A stretch of DNA of 64,000 nucleotides from Bacteroides_D sp963546395. GTDB taxonomy: Bacteria > Bacteroidota > Bacteroidia > Bacteroidales > CAJPTX01. Positions 44,327 through 52,592 of the stretch are shown one piece after another. Where the stretch lies: the NCBI GenBank assembly GCA_963546395.1, contig CAUUMS010000004.1, positions 62,001 to 126,000 of the forward strand, written 5' to 3'. Numbering within the stretch: the stretch's first letter is position 1; the number at the start of each line of letters is the position of its first letter. The notes under the pieces were generated by a model. That model did not search any database. It was not told the DNA's origin and worked only from the letters and a program-made list of their open reading frames with translations. The position numbers were made by a program, and so were the translations under genes.

Positions 44327-44511
44327 GCTCTACCAATTTGCTAGCTAATAGAATTCAAATACCCCGAGCAGCCCAGCTCTCATGCACGTTTCGCCCATAG
44401 GGACGCACATCACGCCGCAGGCATGCGGACGCTCTGAAGGCTGGCTCCCGGCACTATACAAACAATAAGTCTCGGCAAATATTATAGTTCTCAGCATTTA
44501 CCTCGCAAGCC

Positions 44512-47136
44512 CTATAGCCCGAGCTGATTGCGCAGAGCGGCAATCTTTGCCTCTGCATCTGATAATTTTTTACGCTCAGACTCTATTACGGTTTCGGGCG
44601 CGCTGGCCAAAAAACGCTCATTCTGCAATTTCTTGAGCACAATAGCCTTGAAGCCCTCCATGTACTCCAAGTCCTTCTGAATGCGTCGCCGCTCCTCATC
44701 CGCATCCACCATGCCGGTAAGAGGCACGAAATACTCACAGTTGCCCACAAGGAATGTGGTAGCATCAGCCCCTGGCGCATCGCACAGCTCCACCGCATCA
44801 ATGTGTGCCAGATGGCACACGAGCTCAGTGCCCTCGGGTGACAGCTGCATCTTACCACGATAGAGCAAGCGCAGCGGCTCGCGCATACCGATACCCTTCG
44901 ACTGCCTGATGGCCCGCACATTGGACACCACAGACTTCAGCTCCTCATACTCTGCCAAGAGCTCGGCAGACGGCTCGCCCCCTTTGGGCCAAGCCTCAAC
45001 CATCAGGCTCTTACCCGCGCGCTCATCCCCACCCAAGTGGTGCCACAGCTCCTCGGTGATGAACGGCATGAATGGGTGCAAGGTCGCCAGCAAGGCCTCA
45101 AACAGCGTCTGCACCCTGCTGTAGATCTGGCCCGACATCGCCTCGCCGCGGGCAGGCTTCACCATCTCCAGGGCCCAGGCCGAGAAGTCGTCCCAGAACA
45201 GCCGGTAAAGCTCCATCAGGGCCTCCGAAATCCGGTACTGCTCAAACATGCGATCCACCTCGGCCAGCACCTTCATCATGCGAGCCTCGAAGAGATCCAA
45301 TGCCCTCACGTGTCGTGCCTCGGGCTTGCGCTGCTCGTCCACCGTCCACCCCTTCACCAGGCGGAGAGCATTCCAGATCTTGTTGCAGAAATTGCGCCCC
45401 TGCTCCAGGAGCGTCTCATCAAACAGCAAATCGTTCCCCGCGCTGGAGCACAGCAACATGCCCATGCGCACCCCGTCGGCCCCGTACTTCTCCATCAGGG
45501 AGATAGGATCAGGGCTATTGCCGAGCGACTTGCTCATCTTCCTACGCTGCTGATCGCGCACGATGCCCGTGAGGTAGACATGGCGGAATGGCGGCGTGTG
45601 GCGATACTCGCAACCGGCCATCACCATGCGTGCCACCCAGAAGAAGATGATCTCCGGTGCCGTGACGAGTGCGCTGGTAGGATAGTAGTAGTTGATCTCG
45701 GGGTTATCCGGATGGCGGATGCCGTCGAAGACCGAGATGGGCCAGAGCCACGAGCTAAACCACGTGTCGAGAACGTCCTCATCCTGGCGCAATGCGCTGA
45801 GGGGCAATGCATCGTCCCCCATCAGCTTACGGGCCTGGGCGAGTGCCTCGTCTTCCGTCTCAGCCACCACCACCCGCCCGTCGGGCAGATACCAGGCGGG
45901 GATGCGATGCCCCCACCAGAGCTGACGCGAGATACACCAGTCGTGCACCCCCTCCATCCAGTGGCGATAGGTGCCCACGAAGCGTTGGGGGATCAGCTCC
46001 ACCTGCCCCTGCAACACCGCATCGAGAGCCGGCTTTGCCATCTCATCCATCTTGAGGAACCACTGCGTGGAGAGCTTGGGCTCTATCACGGCATCGGTGC
46101 GCTCGCTGTGGCCAATGCTGTGGGTGTACTCCTCTACGTGGTCGAGCAAACCGGCCTGCTCGAGATCGGCCACAATGCGCCGTCGCACCTCGAAACGATC
46201 GAGCCCTACGTACATCCCAGCCGCCTCGGAGAGCGTGCCGTCATCATTGAAGACATCTATCGTAGGCAGGCTGAACCGCTCGCCTATCTTGAAGTCATTG
46301 ATATCGTGGGCTGGCGTAATCTTGAGGGCACCCGTGCCGAACTCGAGATCTACGTAGTCGTCCTGAATGATCGGCACCTCACGTCCCACCAGGGGCACCA
46401 CCACCCGCTGCCCCTTGAGGTGCGCGTAGCGCATGTCGTTCGGATTGACGCAGACGGCCGTGTCGCCCATGATGGTCTCAGGGCGCGTGGTGGCCACCAG
46501 CAGGTACTCGGAGCTCCCCACCAGCTTATAGCGCAGGTAGTAGAGATGGCCCTGCTCCTCGCGGTAGATCACCTCCTCATCGCTGAGGGCCGTCTGGGCC
46601 TGGGGGTCCCAGTTCACCATGCGCACCCCCTTGTAGATGAGTCCCTTGCGGTAGAGATCCACAAACACCTTGATGACGCTCTCGGAGCGAGCCTCATCCA
46701 TGGTGAACGCCGTGCGGGCCCAGTCGCATGAAGCCCCGAGACGCTTGAGCTGCTCGAGGATAATGCCGCCGTGCTTCTCCTTCCACTCCCACGCATGGGC
46801 CAAGAATTCGTCCCGTGTGAGCGTTGACTTGTCGATGCCCCGCTTGCGCAGCATCTCCACCACCTTCGCCTCGGTGGCAATGGACGCGTGGTCGGTGCCC
46901 GGCACCCAGCAAGCGTTGCGACCCATCATGCGTGCCCTCCGCACCAGCACGTCCTGCAACGTGTTGTTGAGCATGTGGCCCATGTGGAGCACCCCCGTGA
47001 CGTTGGGGGGCGGGATCACCACGGTGAATGGCTCCCGATCATCGGGCTCGGAGTGGAACAAGCCCTGCTCCTGCCAGAATGCGTACCAACGGGATTCGAA
47101 TGACGACGGGTCGTACTTAGTAGAAAGCTCTTGCAT
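44512..47136 (-). CDS. valS: Valyl-tRNA synthetase
   Basis: 874 aa from the ATG at 47136; a TTG three codons earlier is a less likely start. The class I signatures are PPPNVTGVLHMGHMLNN (HIGH motif, near residue 52) and KMSKSLGNSPDP (KMSKS). The large CP1 editing domain contains STQWFLKMDEMAKPALD, and DWCISRQLWWGHRIPAW follows. A C-terminal coiled-coil (ERRRIQKDLEYMEGFK to the end) is typical of ValRS. A TATCTTTG promoter element lies about 55 bp upstream. Confidence 0.99.
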   Translation of the reverse strand: MQELSTKYDPSSFESRWYAFWQEQGLFHSEPDDREPFTVVIPPPNVTGVLHMGHMLNNTLQDVLVRRARMMGRNACWVPGTDHASIATEAKVVEMLRKRGIDKSTLTRDEFLAHAWEWKEKHGGIILEQLKRLGASCDWARTAFTMDEARSESVIKVFVDLYRKGLIYKGVRMVNWDPQAQTALSDEEVIYREEQGHLYYLRYKLVGSSEYLLVATTRPETIMGDTAVCVNPNDMRYAHLKGQRVVVPLVGREVPIIQDDYVDLEFGTGALKITPAHDINDFKIGERFSLPTIDVFNDDGTLSEAAGMYVGLDRFEVRRRIVADLEQAGLLDHVEEYTHSIGHSERTDAVIEPKLSTQWFLKMDEMAKPALDAVLQGQVELIPQRFVGTYRHWMEGVHDWCISRQLWWGHRIPAWYLPDGRVVVAETEDEALAQARKLMGDDALPLSALRQDEDVLDTWFSSWLWPISVFDGIRHPDNPEINYYYPTSALVTAPEIIFFWVARMVMAGCEYRHTPPFRHVYLTGIVRDQQRRKMSKSLGNSPDPISLMEKYGADGVRMGMLLCSSAGNDLLFDETLLEQGRNFCNKIWNALRLVKGWTVDEQRKPEARHVRALDLFEARMMKVLAEVDRMFEQYRISEALMELYRLFWDDFSAWALEMVKPARGEAMSGQIYSRVQTLFEALLATLHPFMPFITEELWHHLGGDERAGKSLMVEAWPKGGEPSAELLAEYEELKSVVSNVRAIRQSKGIGMREPLRLLYRGKMQLSPEGTELVCHLAHIDAVELCDAPGADATTFLVGNCEYFVPLTGMVDADEERRRIQKDLEYMEGFKAIVLKKLQNERFLASAPETVIESERKKLSDAEAKIAALRNQLGL

Positions 47137-47190
47137 ACGGGACAAAATGAACTTTTACGCTGAGGTGAAGCACCCCTCCGGGCCAATGCA

Positions 47191-47198
47191 CAAAGATA
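47191..47198 (-). promoter_or_regulatory. Candidate -7 element of valS
   Basis: TATCTTTG on the minus strand matches TAnnTTTG. No TTG lies 20 bases upstream. The predicted leader is about 50 nt. Confidence 0.45.
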
Positions 47199-47320
47199 TG
47201 CAAAAGTGCACTTTCGCCCGTGGCGCAAGCCCTCGACATGGTGCCCTCCGCCCCCATTCCCCCGGCGATTGCCACGCGCATGCGCAGCGTAGCTCAACCA
47301 TGGCAACAAGGGTGCAACGA

Positions 47321-47378
47321 GGTACCAAACCCATATTTTGCCGCTCAAATACGGTTTTGGTACGTCGTTGGTACGATG
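47321..47378. repeat. Dispersed 58-bp hairpin element, copy B
   Basis: Inverted repeat 47322-47338 with 47347-47363 (arms beginning GTACCAAA, 15 of 17 pairs), 8-nt loop, tail TGGTACGATG. It matches copy A at 23243-23300 in geometry, orientation and most bases. It lies about 185 bp upstream of valS, as copy A lies about 240 bp upstream of rpsU. Confidence 0.8.
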
Positions 47379-47579
47379 AGGAGGGGTTGCACGTGCCCCA
47401 TCGCATGCCCAGAGATTGCCCAGCGAGACGAGGCCCCTGAGCGCATGGCAGAGCCGCATGCCCAAGAATCTATCATGAGCCCACCATGCGCACGGATGCA
47501 GGAGGTCAGTAAAGCCCTCAAGGGGAGGCTACAAGCCATCTGCACGCACGAGGAGGGGCGGCGGGAAGAGGCGCAGCGT

Positions 47580-47610
47580 TTGCCCATTTACAAAAGGATT
47601 AATACCTTTG
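47580..47610 (+). promoter_or_regulatory. Promoter of tRNA-Cys
   Basis: TTG is followed after exactly 20 bases by TACCTTTG, about 18 bp before the tRNA 5' end. It is a perfect match to the Bacteroidetes pattern. Confidence 0.75.
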
Positions 47611-47628
47611 TCGTCGTATACGACCTTG

Positions 47629-47699
47629 GGTATCGTGGCCGAGTGGTTAGGCAGAGGTCTGCAAAACCTCGTACAGCGGTTCGATTCCGCTCGATACCT
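47629..47699 (+). tRNA. tRNA-Cys (GCA anticodon)
   Basis: 71 nt. Acceptor GGTATCG pairs with CGATACC, the anticodon loop CTGCAAA lies on GAGGT/ACCTC, and the T-loop is TTCGATT. The discriminator is U, the identity base for Cys. CCA is not encoded. Confidence 0.97.
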
Positions 47700-48074
47700 C
47701 AACCCGAGCAGCGCAAGTTCTGCACCAGCGAGAGCAGCTGGGCTCCACCACAGGGCAACAGGGCGCATGAGGGATGTGATTGATGCCTTGGCCCTGCGCA
47801 TTCAGCCAGGTGCAAATTGAGCTCCACGGATGCTACGCCGCTCAGCAGTGGCGACCTCATTGGCTGTAGAGGCCCATCGCCATCGTTGCGCATCAGCCCC
47901 TAGCCTTTCAGGCCCGCCAGAGAATGACGGGATGTGTTTTGCGGGTGGAGGATCGTAGAATTCACCCCCATAGGTCGATAAGAGCCCGTCGGGCAACCGC
48001 CAGATCGAGGTGATTTGGTCACGAGGGATGCCCCGCAGGCGCAAAGCCCCATCCAATTCTACAACGCTGTGAAC
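47700..48074. other. Spacer between tRNA-Cys and the exported-protein gene
   Basis: 375 bp. An 84-codon minus-strand frame is present but has no recognisable features. No clear promoter for the downstream gene and no RNA were seen. Confidence 0.5.
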
Positions 48075-48950
48075 ATGGCAGGAATCCGACCCATTTTCGC
48101 CCTTCTAGCACTGGCGGCCATCCACGCCGCGCTCACGTCTTCGCTGCATGCGCAGTCACGGCCCGGACGGGTCATCTACACGCCCGACAAATCGCCAGTA
48201 CCCTACGCCGCCATTGTGGTCGGGAAGAGTGCCCCGCTGTACACTGACGACCGGGGGCTGTTTGAGCTGGATGAGAGCACGATGCGTCTGGACAGCATCA
48301 CCGTGCTAGCCATGGGGTGCCATCCGTTCCGCATCTCCATGGCGCAGTGGATGAAGGGGGATGGAACGATCAGCATTCCGAATGAGTTTGCCCCACAGTC
48401 CCAGAGCATTAGCGGTGGCGGAGTGGGCAGGAGCTGGATTGGGAACCTCAAGGAGTACACCCCATGGGAGAATCCCAAGTATGCCGCTCACCTGGGACAG
48501 GTGCTAGTGACCCGTATACAGGCCCCCAACGGGCGCGGCGGAACGCTTCAGCAGCTCGCATTTCGCTTTGTGAGTGGGGGAAAATCGTCATACCCCCTGG
48601 TGCAGGTGCGCGTGCGCCTGTTCCGCTACGATGAAAGCCACAATAGGCCTGGGGCCGAGGTCAACATTGGCAGCATCTTCATTCCCGATGCTAGCGGGAA
48701 GTGCCAGGTGGATCTGCGACATCTCAACGTGCCCTTCCCCGCGGAGGGGCTATGCGCAGGCATAGAGTGGGTGGGTGATCGCACCGAGGTGGGCAATGCA
48801 ACCCACGTGGAGCCCGTGATTCATATCACGGCAAAGGCCCACCCGTACACGTGGGAGCTCGATGCTCGGCAGGGGTGGAAGCGCGCAGAGCTAAGTCCGA
48901 CGGGTGATGCGGCCCGCGGGCTGATAGTGGGAGCAGAGGTGAACCAGTAA
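48075..48950 (+). CDS. Exported protein with carboxypeptidase-regulatory-like N-terminal domain
   Basis: 291 aa from the ATG at 48075, chosen because it begins a signal peptide (IRPIFALLALAAIHAALTSSLHAQ). The mature N-terminus (RVIYTPDKSPVPYAAIVVG, then TDDRGLFEL) looks like a CarboxypepD_reg-like beta-sandwich, common in Bacteroidetes envelope proteins. The remaining 190 residues, rich in beta strands (LAFRFVSGG, VQVRVRLFRYD), match no family I can name. There is no TonB-receptor barrel and no T9SS sorting domain. It is a single + strand gene among minus-strand genes. Function unknown; probably periplasmic or outer-membrane associated. Confidence 0.75.
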   Translation: MAGIRPIFALLALAAIHAALTSSLHAQSRPGRVIYTPDKSPVPYAAIVVGKSAPLYTDDRGLFELDESTMRLDSITVLAMGCHPFRISMAQWMKGDGTISIPNEFAPQSQSISGGGVGRSWIGNLKEYTPWENPKYAAHLGQVLVTRIQAPNGRGGTLQQLAFRFVSGGKSSYPLVQVRVRLFRYDESHNRPGAEVNIGSIFIPDASGKCQVDLRHLNVPFPAEGLCAGIEWVGDRTEVGNATHVEPVIHITAKAHPYTWELDARQGWKRAELSPTGDAARGLIVGAEVNQ

Positions 48951-49171
48951 CGACTCTCCGGCTGAAGATTGGCCCCCGTAGGAGGACGGCCATCGGATAG
49001 CATACGGGTCGGATAACTCGGCCGCCCGCATAGGCACAACAGGAGGGATTACGGGTTACGGATTCGCTTAGGCATGGCCAGCCCTTGAGCCTAAACTGAC
49101 CCTTTGCGCCAAATGGGCCACCCCGTCCAGATGCCCCACGTACTGCAATGGGGCGCAACGCAGGCGCGCAG

Positions 49172-50539
49172 CTAGAGCGTTTCCCGGGCCGCTAGATCCC
49201 CTATGCTCTCCCCGGAGTCGGCACGCGTAGCGATGTACTCGTCGTACAGCTCCTCAATGTGGGAGAGGAGGCTCCCCTTCGCGGCGATGGTTGAGCCAAA
49301 GCTGTCGTACTTCTCCAGCACGTAGCCCAGCGTGAGATGCTCGATGGAGAGTCCCGGTTGGTACGCCTCATCCTGCTCGCTTCCCGAGGCCACGAGGGTT
49401 AGCAGATTCATCTCCACCATCCACTGCAACAGACGGCGCGTGAGTCGCAGCGGCAACCCATGGCGCACTGCCAGCTCCTCCGATGTGGGGGCTGCGGCTC
49501 CTGCCCTGAATCGCCCGACGACGGTGGTCAGCAGCAATAGGGACAGCTCCTTGGTGCGCTTGCTGCTCAGGTTCAGCGTCTCGTGCTCGTACTCGTACAG
49601 ATGCACATTCTGCATGGCGTAGCTCAGCTCTGCGCCCAGCAGGACGATCAGCCAGCTAATCTGCATCCACACCAGGAATAGCGGCACGGCGGCGAAGCTC
49701 CCGTAGATGGCGTTGTACTTCGACATGCCAATCTGGAAGTAGAGGTATCCCCACTGCGTGAGGACGAATCCGGCCCCTGCCACGAGGCCCGCAATGAGGG
49801 CTGAGCGAGGACGCACCCGCGTGTTGGGCATGATCATGTACAGAATGCCCAGGACGAGCGAGACCAGTATGTAGGGGGCAACGCGCAGCGAGATGAGCAC
49901 GTAGGGCTTCACTAGGCCCACAAGTTCCACATTGGCCGCAGCCTTGCGCAGGGTGCTCTGCACGTAGACGTTGGCACTGCTCGCAGCGATGATGAGGAGC
50001 GGGGCGATGATCATCATCGAGAGGTAATCGCTGAACTTGCGGAACCAGCGTCGCTGCTTGTTGATCTGCCAGATGGCATTGAACGAGAGCTCAATGTGAT
50101 GCAGCAGTTTCACAGCGGCCCAGAACAGCATGGCCACACCGATTCCTGCGATGAGGCCGCCCCCGGTGCGATCGAGAAGGGCATTGGAGAACTCCACCAG
50201 CTTTGCCGCCAGCTCGGGGTATTCGGCCAGCTTTTCACGGATCACCGTGTCGAGGCGGTTGTCTAGCCCAAATCCTTTCGCGATGCCGAAGCCGAGGGCC
50301 AGCACCGGCACCATGGACATCAGGGCGTAGAATGTGAGCGCCGAGGCCCGGAGCTGCAAGTTGTTCTCCGTGAAACCGCGGAAGACGAGCAGGACGATAC
50401 GCAGGAAGCGCACTGCGCCCCGCCGGCGAGAGGGGAGGGCCACGATGGCCTCACTCCAAATGCCGGTTCGCAGGTAGTGCAGCAGCTCCATGTAGGCCCG
50501 CCAGGGGCGCTTCAAGCTCTCCTTAATGCGCTGGGGCAT
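49172..50539 (-). CDS. YihY/BrkB-family inner-membrane protein with C-terminal winged-helix-like region
   Basis: 455 aa. The YihY signature is present: FTENNLQLRASALTFYALMSMVPVLALGFG in the first part, NAIWQINKQRRWFRKFSDYLSMM in the middle, and YFQIGMSKYNAIYGSFAAVPLFLVWMQISW with about six transmembrane helices. After residue 330 a soluble tail contains TSEELAVRHGLPLRLTRRLLQWMVEMNLL, which resembles a winged helix, as often found in Bacteroidetes members. The family was once named ribonuclease BN, but that activity belongs to another protein. Its function is uncertain. It follows ispG by 156 bp. Confidence 0.88.
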   Translation of the reverse strand: MPQRIKESLKRPWRAYMELLHYLRTGIWSEAIVALPSRRRGAVRFLRIVLLVFRGFTENNLQLRASALTFYALMSMVPVLALGFGIAKGFGLDNRLDTVIREKLAEYPELAAKLVEFSNALLDRTGGGLIAGIGVAMLFWAAVKLLHHIELSFNAIWQINKQRRWFRKFSDYLSMMIIAPLLIIAASSANVYVQSTLRKAAANVELVGLVKPYVLISLRVAPYILVSLVLGILYMIMPNTRVRPRSALIAGLVAGAGFVLTQWGYLYFQIGMSKYNAIYGSFAAVPLFLVWMQISWLIVLLGAELSYAMQNVHLYEYEHETLNLSSKRTKELSLLLLTTVVGRFRAGAAAPTSEELAVRHGLPLRLTRRLLQWMVEMNLLTLVASGSEQDEAYQPGLSIEHLTLGYVLEKYDSFGSTIAAKGSLLSHIEELYDEYIATRADSGESIGDLAARETL

Positions 50540-50695
50540 CCTTACCGCTGTGTGCTATGAGATGGCATCCTAAGATGATGCACCCGAGGGGGCATCAATC
50601 CGCTGACTTTTCGGGGTAAAGGTACGGGATTTTAGGCACCTACGCCGATGCGAGGATAACGGGCACTACCCCCAGCGGGTCGATGGGCGGAACAT

Positions 50696-52555
50696 TTAGG
50701 GCTCACGCCAGTCGCCATTCTCCTTGATGAGCGCAACCAGCTCATCGATGGCCTGCGACGAGGGGACATTGCGTTTTATCATCTGCTGCCCCTTGTAAAG
50801 CGTGATGCGACCAGGGCCCGCCCCAACGTAGCCGTAGTCGGCATCTGCCATCTCTCCCGGGCCATTGACAATGCACCCCATCACCCCAATGCGCAAGTGG
50901 CGTAGGTGCGCCGTCGCGCTACGTACCCTGGCGAGGGTATCCTGCAAGTCGAAGAGCGTGCGACCGCACCCTGGGCAGGCGATGAAATCAGCCCTCACCC
51001 TACGCAGCCTCGCCGCCTGCAAGACAGAGAAGCCCAGGCTACACAGGGCCCCTGATGGGACTCGCGAGCTCTGTAGCACGAGTCCCTCAGCCAGATTATC
51101 GAGGAGGGCAATGCCGCACTCCATCGAGAGGGCCACTGGCAACTCCTCCTGGGTCGACTCCACAAGGCAGGTCTTATGGAGCAGGATAGGCAGCTCAACG
51201 CCCCACTCTACTAGACGGCTCACGGCCGCCCTGATGCGCCCGAGGCCCATTCCAGCATCGGAGAGGATGAGCAGATTGACCGCAGCATCACGTAGGAGAG
51301 CGGGGGGCGTATTCGCATCGAGCAGGGCCTGGACATCTTGCCAGAGCAGGGTGGTGGATTCGTCCAGCGTCCTCCACAATGGCCCCCCAGCCCCGCAGGG
51401 CATGGCCACCCGGCCACGTAAGGTTCCGGGAAGCCGCTCGGGGTTACCCTCTGCGCAAAGGATAAGGTCAACAGCCGTATCACTCGCAACTAAGCCCTCA
51501 TCACCCTTTGCAAACCCTAGGCCCTGGAGCTCTTGTGCATCCGTGAGCTCCTCGACGCTAGGCAAAAGGCAGGCCAACAGGCCCCCGCACTCCATCAGCG
51601 GGGAGGTGCCCCTATTCAGTCGGCGGCGCACGGGGGAGAGAGGGTCATACCCCAACGGAGGCTGATGATGCAGCTGGGGCTGCGCGTACCACGCCTGGGC
51701 TCGAGCTACAATCTGCCGGCAGACGGGCAGCTCGCACTCCGGCGCTTCGGTGAGCGAGACGCGGATCGTGTCCCCGATCCCATCAGCCAGCAGGGCCCCA
51801 ATTCCCATGGCCGACTTTACGCGGCCGTCCTCGCCATCGCCAGCCTCGGTGACCCCGAGATGAATGGGATAGTCCCACCCCAGCTCATCCAGACGGGTCG
51901 CCAACAAGCGATTCGCAATGACCATGACCCTCGGGTCGCTCGCCTTCAGGGAGATGACTACATCATGAAAGTCATGTTCTCGAGCCAGTGTCAGCACCTC
52001 GAGCGCAGCCTGCACCATGCCCTCGGGGCCAGCCCCCCAGCGCGCCACAACGCGTGGAGCCAGGGAGCCATGGTTCACACCAATACGCACGGCCACACGT
52101 CTCTCGCCACAACGGGCGAAGAGCTTTGCGAGACGTTGCCCCATGCTGTCGAGGGCGGCTTGATACTGCTCGTCGGTGGGTGCCTCGTGGGTGTCGGAGT
52201 AATTGCCCGGGTTGATCCGAATCTTGTCGGCTACCCGCGCAGCCTCCAGGGCGACCTCTGAGCTGAAATGCACGTCGGCCACAATGGGGACATCGCAGCC
52301 CACCGCCCGCAGCCGGGACACCAGCTCCTGAAGAGCCCGAGCATCGGCCAACTGGGGCACGGTGACACGCACCAGCTGCGAGCCGACCTCCGCGAGGCTC
52401 AGAGCCTGCTGCACCGACTCCTCGACATCGGCAGCACGGGTGGTGGTCATGCTCTGCACGCAGATCGGGTGATCACCCCCGATGGGTACCGGCCCCACCC
52501 ACACGGGGCGGGTGGGGCGACGGACTGGGTTGTACGGATCTGTGAGAAATGACAT
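50696..52555 (-). CDS. ispG: IspG, 4-hydroxy-3-methylbut-2-enyl-diphosphate synthase (long form)
   Basis: 619 aa, against about 370 in E. coli. The N-terminal TIM barrel starts VGPVPIGGDHPICVQSMTTT and continues with RINPGNYSD and IGVNHGSL. The C-terminal iron-sulfur domain holds the three cluster cysteines at 527, 530 and 561 (ACPGCGRTL and MGCIVNGPGE). Between them lies an insert of roughly 250 residues, the type found in Bacteroidetes, Chlamydiae and plants. IspG catalyses the sixth step of the MEP isoprenoid pathway. It begins 37 bp after the S46 peptidase gene, so the two may be cotranscribed. Confidence 0.97.
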   Translation of the reverse strand: MSFLTDPYNPVRRPTRPVWVGPVPIGGDHPICVQSMTTTRAADVEESVQQALSLAEVGSQLVRVTVPQLADARALQELVSRLRAVGCDVPIVADVHFSSEVALEAARVADKIRINPGNYSDTHEAPTDEQYQAALDSMGQRLAKLFARCGERRVAVRIGVNHGSLAPRVVARWGAGPEGMVQAALEVLTLAREHDFHDVVISLKASDPRVMVIANRLLATRLDELGWDYPIHLGVTEAGDGEDGRVKSAMGIGALLADGIGDTIRVSLTEAPECELPVCRQIVARAQAWYAQPQLHHQPPLGYDPLSPVRRRLNRGTSPLMECGGLLACLLPSVEELTDAQELQGLGFAKGDEGLVASDTAVDLILCAEGNPERLPGTLRGRVAMPCGAGGPLWRTLDESTTLLWQDVQALLDANTPPALLRDAAVNLLILSDAGMGLGRIRAAVSRLVEWGVELPILLHKTCLVESTQEELPVALSMECGIALLDNLAEGLVLQSSRVPSGALCSLGFSVLQAARLRRVRADFIACPGCGRTLFDLQDTLARVRSATAHLRHLRIGVMGCIVNGPGEMADADYGYVGAGPGRITLYKGQQMIKRNVPSSQAIDELVALIKENGDWREP

Positions 52556-52592
52556 GGGCGTGGACTATACAAATGGTGCTCCCACGCGGGGG

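Larger units (their letters stand above)
47146..47628. other. Spacer between valS and tRNA-Cys
   Basis: About 480 bp between divergent genes. It contains the valS promoter candidate, hairpin element copy B, and the tRNA-Cys promoter. Short frames here show no family character. Confidence 0.6.

Noticed and set aside
47802..48056. 84-codon minus-strand frame between tRNA-Cys and the exported-protein gene
   Set aside because: No family features or start signal; length within chance for this base composition.
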